In this document: positions 56,707 to 64,000 of the stretch, piece by piece | How positions within the stretch are numbered: the first letter of the stretch is position 1 | How the letters are laid out: each line of letters starts with the position of its first letter | Assembly: GCA_938073905.1 (NCBI GenBank) | Contig: CALJEN010000002.1 | Span: 113,615 to 177,614, forward strand | Length of the DNA stretch: 64,000 nt | Source: an uncultured Sulfolobales archaeon | GTDB lineage: Archaea > Thermoproteota > Thermoprotei_A > Sulfolobales > NBVN01 | Direction: 5' to 3' | Position numbers and translations under genes: made by a program | Notes under the pieces: generated by a model | What the model saw: the letters and a program-made list of their open reading frames with translations, nothing else | What the model was told of the DNA's origin: nothing | Database searches by the model: none

Positions 56707-59256
56707 CTAGGTCTCGAAGGGCTTCCACGGCAAGTCCCGCTCTTGGTCTTTCACCTCCATCTCGCTCCACTGGCCGTAAGGGATCTCCACCCTAAATGTT
56801 ATATCCCCGCGCTCGAGAGCGTCCTTGAAAGAGCTGCCGGGTACGACGTGAAGTTCCGGGCTCCTCAGAGCGTTCGTAACTATGTAGACAAACGTCTGCT
56901 CGGGCTTCTCTATTAAGAGGAGGAACTGGTTCGAGGTGAGGGTAATGCCGGGCTCGACCTCGCTGCTCCCCTTGACCTCTATGAACTTGGTACCTCCGTT
57001 CAACATCTTGGACTCGATGTCGTACCCTCTCTCCTCTGAGCGAGCAACCTCGCGCACGTCGCTCGCCGGGACTCCGCAGACCTCGATCTCGTACCTGCGT
57101 GCCACCAGCACCGCGATCCTCTCGATGGCCCTGGACCTCTCTTGCCGGAACCTCTCGCCCACTCCGAGCTTCTCGAAGAACTCCCGCCACCTCGCTACCT
57201 CCGCTCGCGATGCGCCATTGACGAACACGGGGTCCAGGAACTCGAGGTCTCTCCAGTCGAGGAGCCCCTCGCGGACCAGCCTCTCTACGTCCTCCTCGGG
57301 CTCGTACTCGCTCGAGAGGAGGACTCTTCTGGGGTTCAGCCACTTCCCGCTCTTGGTCGGAACCCTCACCTTACCCTCAAGTCTCTTCGGATCTTCCAGG
57401 ATCTTCTCGTCGTAGGCTCTTTTCAGCTTCTCCAGCGCGTCGACCTTATCCCTGTAGCTAGCGGAGGGGCTCGCGAACACCTCGAGCAGCCTCTCGATTC
57501 CCTTCTTCTCGATCTCCCCCCTGACGTCCTCGGGCCTGAGCTCGACCACCTTCCCGATCTCCCTGAGGTACCTCAGGACCGGCTCGGTGCGCTGCTCGGG
57601 GTGGAGGAACCGGTACCTCCCGGGGAGCTCCTTCTTTGCGAGCTCCTCGAGGCTCTCTGGAGCCACGTAGACCACCTCGCTCCGCGGAACGGTTTGCCCC
57701 TGCTCGTCCAGGACCCACTTCCACGTGCGGTCTGCGTACTCGTCCCTAGCAATCCTCTTAGAGCTCTCGGGGAGCGCAGACCATTCCTTTGCTAGGGCCT
57801 CCAGGAGCTTTCGCCCGAGGGGAGACCTCGCCAGCTGCTCGACCGAGCTCTCGTCAACGTGCTTCAGCAGATCTAGGGCCGACCGGACTTCGGCCTTCGG
57901 CACAAGCTCCTCCGGTAGCCAGGCGTACGGGTGCACAGGCCTTTTCCCGGTGAGCTTCTCGACGAGTTCTGCCCCCAATAGCCCGAGGAGCTTCCCGTCG
58001 ACTTTGATGGCTCTATCCTTCGAGACGTGGTCTCCCAGCGCATCGGGGATGTAGTCGCCGCGCTTCAGCTCTTCTCTCAGCTTCTTCACCAGGTGGTCAC
58101 CGACGATACCTGGGGCTCTCCCGTGGAAGACGCGAGGAATGGAGTACCTCCACTGGGGGTGCGACTTGAAGTAGGGGATGATGGTCTCCACTACGAACCT
58201 GTAGAGCTCGTCCAGGAGCCACTTGTTCCACTTAGCCTCCTGGTGCATCACCTCGCGACCTGGAGTCACGAGGAAGTCGGCGTGGACCAAGAACCAGATC
58301 TTGTATTCCTCCTCGCGCAGCGGCAGGTAGCTGAAGACCCCGAACTTCACTCCTCCCTGCCTCAGGTAGGCTATGTCCCCCTTCTCGTCGACCATGAACG
58401 CTACGGCTATCTCCCGCCTCTCTACAGCGTCCCTCCCCCACTCTCTGGTGACCGGATCCTCTCTGACCTCCCTCGGAACCTCCACCACTTTTCGAAAGAC
58501 CACCCAGCGCTCGACCCTGCCGCCTCCCTCTACAAGGACGTACTCCTCGAAGGGCTCCCTTGTTCTGGGAGGCTTCCCCTCCCTCCTCAACACCCTCGCG
58601 CCGCCGTCCCAGGAGAGCTCGACCTCGCGCAGGTTGCGCAGGAAGAGCAGGAGGTGCGGGTCGAGCCCCTCGAGCTCCCTCCTCACAGTGCCGATCCACG
58701 GAGGGTCTACCGGCACCAGGAAGCAGGTGTTCCAGGCCTCCGCCTCCCCGGACACCTCCTCCGGGACTCTCTCGAGCCACACGGGGGTTATCTCCCAGGG
58801 GACTTTCCCGGGGTCGTAGCCCTGCTGCCCCCAGTAGTCCCTGTCGAACTTGAACCTGTAGGGGCGCGAGACCACGTGGGGGCTCGAGGATATGAGGAAC
58901 ACCGACTTGAAGCCGGCGCCCAGGTAGCCGAGGTACTCCCTGGGGTCCTTGGAGGACCTCCCGATCGAGCATATGGCCACCACGTCCTCCCTCGAGAACG
59001 GCCTGCCGTCGTTGCAGACTACCAGACTCCCGCCGCGCAGGACTGCCTTCAGCCTCCTGGCCCCGGCGTCCTCGGCGTTCTGGACGAACTCGAGCAAGAA
59101 GTGGCCCCTCCTCTCGAAGCTCTTCTTCACCAACCCCAGTGCCTGCGCGAGGTTGGCCCTCACGGACTCGCTGCTGCCGAGGTAATCCCGCTGAATACTT
59201 TCGATGTGTTCCCTAGCTGCTGCCTCACTAGATATTCCGCTAACCAGAGGAGCCAC
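56707..59256 (-). CDS. Sacsin-type GHKL ATPase with C-terminal DUF3883 domain
   Basis: FLLEFVQNAEDAGARRLKAVLRGGSLVVCNDGRPFSREDVVAICSIGRSSKDPREYLGYLGAGFKSVFLIS; C-terminal RGYDIESKMLNGGTKFIEVKGSSEVEPGITLTSNQFLL. Confidence 0.88.
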   Translation of the reverse strand: MAPLVSGISSEAAAREHIESIQRDYLGSSESVRANLAQALGLVKKSFERRGHFLLEFVQNAEDAGARRLKAVLRGGSLVVCNDGRPFSREDVVAICSIGRSSKDPREYLGYLGAGFKSVFLISSSPHVVSRPYRFKFDRDYWGQQGYDPGKVPWEITPVWLERVPEEVSGEAEAWNTCFLVPVDPPWIGTVRRELEGLDPHLLLFLRNLREVELSWDGGARVLRREGKPPRTREPFEEYVLVEGGGRVERWVVFRKVVEVPREVREDPVTREWGRDAVERREIAVAFMVDEKGDIAYLRQGGVKFGVFSYLPLREEEYKIWFLVHADFLVTPGREVMHQEAKWNKWLLDELYRFVVETIIPYFKSHPQWRYSIPRVFHGRAPGIVGDHLVKKLREELKRGDYIPDALGDHVSKDRAIKVDGKLLGLLGAELVEKLTGKRPVHPYAWLPEELVPKAEVRSALDLLKHVDESSVEQLARSPLGRKLLEALAKEWSALPESSKRIARDEYADRTWKWVLDEQGQTVPRSEVVYVAPESLEELAKKELPGRYRFLHPEQRTEPVLRYLREIGKVVELRPEDVRGEIEKKGIERLLEVFASPSASYRDKVDALEKLKRAYDEKILEDPKRLEGKVRVPTKSGKWLNPRRVLLSSEYEPEEDVERLVREGLLDWRDLEFLDPVFVNGASRAEVARWREFFEKLGVGERFRQERSRAIERIAVLVARRYEIEVCGVPASDVREVARSEERGYDIESKMLNGGTKFIEVKGSSEVEPGITLTSNQFLLLIEKPEQTFVYIVTNALRSPELHVVPGSSFKDALERGDITFRVEIPYGQWSEMEVKDQERDLPWKPFET

Positions 59257-59383
59257 CTCGATAAAGCTTTCTTTGAGAGAAAATAAAGCTCGAATTCTGT
59301 GCTATCGGCTCGCAATGCCCGGGAGGCGAGAACGGAGCGACGCATATATACGGGGAGACCGAGGAGGTGCCGGGGCTTCTACT

Positions 59384-60166
59384 GTGAGCGAGAGGAGGGT
59401 TGTGAGCAGGAGCGTGGCGATCGCACTTGGGGTACTGTGCGCCGTCCTGGCGGCCGGTCTGGCGTGGACCTCGATGAGCTACACCTCGTCGCTGCGGGAG
59501 AAGGAGGCGGTAATAGACTCGCTACGCGCGGAAATAGCGAGCAAGGACTCGCGAATAGGGGAGCTCGAGTCTGAGGCAGAGAGCCTGCGCGGTAAGATTG
59601 CAGAGCTGAGCGCTGAAGTCGAGAAGCTACGGAGCCAGATAAACGAAAAGGACAGAATCATCGCCTCTCTGAGTTTGCGGATAGGGGAGCTCGAGTCTGA
59701 GATCGAGGGACTACGGAACCAGGTGAAGGAGAGGGAGAACATCATCGCCTCTCTGAGCTCGCGGATAAAAGAGCTCGAGTCTGAGATCGGGAGTCTGAGG
59801 AGCTACATAGACCGGCTTGAGCGAGAGGTGAGGGAGCTCAGGAGCATCGTGAACCTGGAAAAGAAGGAGGTCTGGGTCGACTATTACGTCGTAAGCCAGC
59901 CGGCCGGGTACTGCTCGTACTGGGTCTTCTCCGCGAGATACGCCGGGTACATTAGGGTCTACGTCCACTCATCGACCTCAACAACGACGTACGTCTACGC
60001 AGAGTGGTCCGCCTACGGCGCCTACTATTACAGTGAGGTGCGCGTTGGAGCGAGCGGAACCGCGACCTTCCCGGTCCTACCAACCCTTCGCGTAAAAGTT
60101 GGGGTTTGTAACAGAGAGTTGTTTGCTGGAGTTACTCACGTCGTGTCGATAGTGTACCATTACTAG
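59384..60166 (+). CDS. Membrane-anchored coiled-coil protein with beta-rich C-terminal domain
   Basis: N-terminal TM VAIALGVLCAVLAAGLAW, heptad region RIGELESEIEGLRNQVKERENIIASLSSRIKELESEI, then VWVDYYVVSQPAGYCSYWVFSARYAG...; TATA catatata at 59343. Confidence 0.75.
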   Translation: MSERRVVSRSVAIALGVLCAVLAAGLAWTSMSYTSSLREKEAVIDSLRAEIASKDSRIGELESEAESLRGKIAELSAEVEKLRSQINEKDRIIASLSLRIGELESEIEGLRNQVKERENIIASLSSRIKELESEIGSLRSYIDRLEREVRELRSIVNLEKKEVWVDYYVVSQPAGYCSYWVFSARYAGYIRVYVHSSTSTTTYVYAEWSAYGAYYYSEVRVGASGTATFPVLPTLRVKVGVCNRELFAGVTHVVSIVYHY

Positions 60167-60835
60167 AAACTTTTTTACTGAAACCGGAAAGCTAAGAGCG
60201 CGCTTTCTGCGATTCCTCTCCTGCCCAGGATAGCCCGGTGGCGGAGCCTCTTTGAGCAACCGTGGAGGAGGCCCGCAGCAATAGGGCCGTGCCTCTCGGA
60301 GGTCCGCACGCTAGGTGATGCTGGCGAACAGCTCGTCCCCGAGGAACTCAGCGAGATCTCTACGACCACGGCTTCAGAGAAGAAACATCGAGCGGTTTAC
60401 GCTTCGACAGAACCCTCCAGCAGAGCAGAACGAGGCCCTTGCCGTCATCGCTGCCCGGGAGTGGTGAGCTCGGAGCTGGAGGGATGTGACCAGAGCATGG
60501 AGCCTGAACGTCTCTCCCGGAGTGCGGTAGTTAAGACTGCGACCTAGATGACCAGCTCCGCAGAGCATGCCGGGGTTTCCACTAGTCCCCAGGGCGCCTT
60601 GCGTTGCGAGGTTACGCAACGGCGGAATCCTCCACCGAGCTCGAGACCATGTGCTGCCGAGAGCTCGTGAAACTACGGCGCCACGTCTGCCATGGGTCTG
60701 GTGTAGAAGGGGGGCTCCCGCAGAAGGACTGGGGTCGCGAGGGAAGCGGGGTCGTCCAGCGAGAGCCCCGGAGGGGCCCGGAAGTCCCGATCCTGTCTGC
60801 TGGACTTATCTGAGCGGGCCGCGCGGAGGGCGCAG

Positions 60836-61522
60836 GTGGAGCCCGTGGGCTCGGGAGTCCCGGTCGAGGTGAGGATCGGGCAGGGGTTTGAGGACATCGT
60901 CGAGAGCATCCGCAGCGCTAAGAAGAGGGTCTGGGTCGTGACTCCCTGGCTATCACCCGAGTACGCTAGGCTCCTCGTGGAGAAGGCCTCGGAGGGGGTC
61001 GACGTGAGGGTCTACACGACGGACGACCCCCTGCCGGCGCACCGGAGGGCTCTGAGGGAGCTCGTAGAGGAGAGGAGGGTCGTCGTAAGGCCGGCTAGCC
61101 GCTCGATGAGGCTGCTGGCGCTCGCTCTGGTCGCCCTGGGAGTCCCCGCTCTCCTCGCCGCGGCGCCCCTCGGGGTCCTACTGCTCGTCGCCGCTGCCGC
61201 GGTCTACCGCCTGGGGATGGAGAGGTACTCGGTCAGCTACATTCCCAGGCTGGGTGAGGGGAGGCTCGCGGTATTCCAGAGGGAGGCTGGCCGCGCTATC
61301 CACGCCAAGGTCTACGTGATCGACGGCAGGGCAGCCGTCGGCTCTGTCAACCTGACGGAGAGTGGTGTGAGGGACAACGTCGAGTGCCTGGCCTGGATCG
61401 ACGACCCCCAGGTCGTCGAGAGGGTAGCTGCGGAGCTGGAGTCCCTGGAGGAGAGGCTCAGGCTACGAAAGGCTCCCCTGGACGCGGTCCTGCGGGAGGC
61501 CCTCCCCGCCAGGAGGAGGTAG
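60836..61522 (+). CDS. Phospholipase D-like domain protein with internal TM hairpin
   Basis: IGQGFEDIVESIRSAKKRVWVVTPWLSPEYARLLVEKASEGVDVRVYTT; TM LLALALVALGVPALLAAAPLGVLLLVAAAAVY; HAKVYVIDGRAAVGSVNLTESGVRDNVE (HxKx4D...GSxN). Confidence 0.82.
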   Translation: MEPVGSGVPVEVRIGQGFEDIVESIRSAKKRVWVVTPWLSPEYARLLVEKASEGVDVRVYTTDDPLPAHRRALRELVEERRVVVRPASRSMRLLALALVALGVPALLAAAPLGVLLLVAAAAVYRLGMERYSVSYIPRLGEGRLAVFQREAGRAIHAKVYVIDGRAAVGSVNLTESGVRDNVECLAWIDDPQVVERVAAELESLEERLRLRKAPLDAVLREALPARRR

Positions 61523-61905
61523 TCTCTGCGGGAGACCGGCTAGCCGCGCGGTGGCGAGCCAGCTCGGTGCGGACAGCGGCAGCGCTCCTTCTCTGCTGGG
61601 CGTCGAGGTGGGCGGAGCCTGTCCCGTGCCGCTCCGCTGCTTGGGGACGCCCATTCTCGAGGTCTGCGGGCTCCTCGGAAGCTGAGGAAGGTGGTAGGCC
61701 CCGTGGGGACCGGGGCGCCCTCTCCGTCCCCGCTCAAGGGGGTGAGGGACCTTGGACCGGACCCGACTCTGGCCGCGGGGCGGCGGCCGCCACGCTCGAG
61801 AGCAGTCCTCCTCGAGGGCGTTGGGCCGTTTGGCGGGGTGGAACCACTATTGAACGTTCAATAAAGTTGATTAGCTCGCGGGGCTCACCGCTGTCGGTGG
61901 CCTAG

Positions 61906-62913
61906 ATGAAGCTGGTGGACTCGTACGAGTTCCTCGAGAGGCTAAGAGACCTCATCTACTCGCTCCTGGAGCTCAGGGACAGGGCCGCGGAGGAGGGCTT
62001 GGAGATAGTCCCGCTGCGCAGAGAGACCCCGCTGGTGAGGTACGGCGTCGTCTCGACCCTCAAGGGCGGCGTCATAATGGACGTGACCAGCGAGGAGCAG
62101 GCGGGCATCGCGGAGGACGCGGGTGCCGTCGGGGTGATGGTGCTGGACAAGCTGCCGTACGACGTGAGGGCGGCCGGAGGGGTCGCGAGGACCGCAGACC
62201 TCAACGTAGTCCTCAGGGTCATGGAGTCGGTGGGCATACCCGTCTCGGCCAAGTGCAGGATCGGGCACGCCGAGGAGGCGAGGCTCCTCGAGAGCGTGGG
62301 GGTCGACCTCATAGACGAGAGCGAGGTGCTGACCCCCGTGGACGAGAAGAACCACATCGACAAGTGGAGCTTTAGGGTGCCGTTCGTCAACGGCGCGAGG
62401 AGCCTCCCGGAGGCCCTGCGCAGAGTCTACGAGGGGGCCTCGATGATGAGGACTAAGGGCGAGGCGGGGACCGGGAACGTGGCCGAGGCGGTGAAGCACA
62501 TGAAGCTCGTCAACAGGGACATCGCGACCCTCAGGGGCTACCTGCTCTCGGGAGACTACGAGGCGGTCTGGTACTACTCGAAGGAGAACAGGGTGCCCTA
62601 CGAGCTGGCACTCCTCACCGCCAGGCTCGGCAGGCTTCCCGTGGTCAACTTCGCGGCGGGCGGCATAGCGACCCCGGCCGACGCGGCGCTCATGATGTGG
62701 CTCGGCTCCGACGGGGTCTTCGTGGGCTCAGGGGTCTTCAAGAGCCAGGACCCCGAGAGCAGGGCGAGGGCCATAGTCCTCGCGACCTCGCTCTACGACG
62801 ACCCGGAGACGGTCGTCGAGGCCCAGAGGATGGTCTCGGAGAGGGCAGCCATGGTGGGGATAGACGTCAGGACTCTGAAGCCGGAGCAGCTCATGCAGGT
62901 GAGGGGTGAGTAG
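61906..62913 (+). CDS. pdxS: Pyridoxal 5'-phosphate synthase lyase subunit PdxS
   Basis: [47 protein letters not shown]...VSAKCRIGH...[17 protein letters not shown]...[20 protein letters not shown]. Confidence 0.97.
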   Translation: MKLVDSYEFLERLRDLIYSLLELRDRAAEEGLEIVPLRRETPLVRYGVVSTLKGGVIMDVTSEEQAGIAEDAGAVGVMVLDKLPYDVRAAGGVARTADLNVVLRVMESVGIPVSAKCRIGHAEEARLLESVGVDLIDESEVLTPVDEKNHIDKWSFRVPFVNGARSLPEALRRVYEGASMMRTKGEAGTGNVAEAVKHMKLVNRDIATLRGYLLSGDYEAVWYYSKENRVPYELALLTARLGRLPVVNFAAGGIATPADAALMMWLGSDGVFVGSGVFKSQDPESRARAIVLATSLYDDPETVVEAQRMVSERAAMVGIDVRTLKPEQLMQVRGE

Positions 62914-63505
62914 GGTGGTCCGGGTAGGCGTGCTGTCCCTCCAGGGGAGCTTCCTCGAGCACGTGGAGATGCTGAGGGAGGTCGGTGCGGAAGCGGTCGC
63001 GGTCAGGCGCGCGGCCGACCTCGGGGGGCTCGACGGACTGGTGGTGCCGGGTGGAGAGCCCACCGCCCTGGCGAGCCTGGTCAGGGCGAGGGGACTGGAG
63101 GACTCGATCAGGGAGCTGGTCGGCAGCGGGGTGCCGACGATGGGGACGGGCGCGGGCTCGGTCCTCCTGGCGAAGAGGGTGGTCGGAGCGGGCAGAGCAG
63201 AGAGGGCCGTCCTGGGCCTGATGGACGTGGCCATCGTCGGGAGCGCGCTCGGCAGGCGGGCGAGCTCCTTCGTCGCCGAGCTCGACCTCGAGGGGGTGGG
63301 CAGGGTGAGGGCGGCCTTCCTGAGGTCTCCGGCGATCGCGGAGGCCTGGGGATCGGCGAGGGTGCTGGCCTACGCCGACTACCCCGGACTGGGGAGGCTC
63401 GGGGCCGCGGCGCTCCAGGGCTCCCTGCTGGCCCTCACCTTCCACCCGGAGCTGACTAGAGAGAGGAGGGTCTACGGCTTCTTCCTATCCATGGTGAAGA
63501 GGTAG
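62906..63505 (+). CDS. pdxT: PdxT-family glutaminase subunit homologue lacking the catalytic Cys
   Basis: [17 protein letters not shown]...[13 protein letters not shown]...[17 protein letters not shown] (canonical GTCAG is GTGAG here)...LTFHPELT; overlaps pdxS stop. Confidence 0.9.
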   Translation: MSRVVRVGVLSLQGSFLEHVEMLREVGAEAVAVRRAADLGGLDGLVVPGGEPTALASLVRARGLEDSIRELVGSGVPTMGTGAGSVLLAKRVVGAGRAERAVLGLMDVAIVGSALGRRASSFVAELDLEGVGRVRAAFLRSPAIAEAWGSARVLAYADYPGLGRLGAAALQGSLLALTFHPELTRERRVYGFFLSMVKR

Positions 63506-63652
63506 CCTGGCGGGGAACCCCCTTCTTCTGAAAAAACTGCTGCTACCCGAGCGTTTTCCCCAGTCCGCCGCCGGGGCCGCGGGGGCGGTCTGCCGCCGGT
63601 CACCAGCGGGTTGTCGGGAGTCCAGCCCGCGGTAGCCGGGGCTCCCGCAGCG

Positions 63653-64000
63653 TCACGGCGGCGCCTCTTGGGCAGGCGAGTAGATCAGGAGGAGCCCGGC
63701 GGTCAGGGGATCGGCGGGCAGAGCCGAGCCCTCCGGTATGTAGAAGTAGAGGTCTAGCTCGAGCGCTTCACTGGGACCCAAGACTGCGGGTCCCGCGGTG
63801 CCAGCCTGCGTTAGGTCGGCGCATACGATGTAGGTTCCGGACTTCGGCTCCGGGACTGGCCAGCCCTCCAGGTCTCTGATGGCGCCCTGCTTGTACACGC
63901 AGACCATGGCCGCGCTGCCGAGGGGCGGATCCAGGGGCGTCGCGACCTCTATGTACACGTAGTAGGCCTTGTCGTCCGAGTTGAGCACCCTGGCCACGTC
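63653..64000 (-). CDS. Hypothetical protein, probably truncated by window end
   Basis: VLNSDDKAYYVYIEVATPLDPPLGSAAMVCVYKQGAIRDLEGWPVPEPKSGTYIVCADLTQAG; frame open to the window edge. Confidence 0.5.
   Translation of the reverse strand, partial: DVARVLNSDDKAYYVYIEVATPLDPPLGSAAMVCVYKQGAIRDLEGWPVPEPKSGTYIVCADLTQAGTAGPAVLGPSEALELDLYFYIPEGSALPADPLTAGLLLIYSPAQEAPP

Noticed and set aside
47296-59256. A complete DISARM system
   Set aside because: No drmA/drmB-type genes in the island; the DUF1998 helicase at 5.5 kb is distant and MrfA-like, and only a relic of its 3' end is present in the island.
58027-59286. 419-aa ORF antisense to the sacsin-type ATPase
   Set aside because: Shadow ORF; the minus-strand protein has recognisable GHKL motifs.

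Overview
High-GC archaeal chromosome segment, probably from a hyperthermophilic Thermoproteota-like lineage: TATA-box promoters with near-leaderless starts, AGG/AGA-rich arginine codons, and archaeal DUF1464/DUF973 families. Much of it is ordinary metabolism and transport: Hsp20, nitrilase, 5-oxoprolinase pxpABC, a DUF1998 helicase, a DtxR regulator, an M20 peptidase with a dipeptide ABC transporter, isoaspartyl peptidase, HtrA, a MalK-like ATPase, radical SAM, tRNA-Arg(GCG) and pdxST. The accessory content is richer. (1) At 20.7-23.6 kb two divergent TnpB genes and an IS607-type serine recombinase sit in a unit bounded by perfect 80-bp inverted ends. Degraded MITE-like derivatives of those ends lie at ~1.7, 26.1, 28.9 and 33.5 kb, and their hairpin shows compensatory changes. 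(2) A decayed btpA/pfkB sugar or nucleoside locus. (3) A solute-binding protein that appears circularly permuted. (4) A secreted lysozyme-like protein. (5) An inverted duplication of a two-gene DUF973-like membrane cassette around a segment carrying a dispersed 23-bp motif and a possible structured RNA. (6) A 47-59 kb defence-like island: SNF2 helicase-DUF3883 lacking its N-terminus, Eco57I/PglX-like methyltransferase, DUF1156-type methyltransferase, and sacsin-type ATPase-DUF3883. It has a rearrangement scar containing two CRISPR-like repeats and a relic of the DUF1998 helicase. (7) A PdxT whose catalytic cysteine position is glycine. All calls come from reading the sequence and supplied translations; no database search was run.
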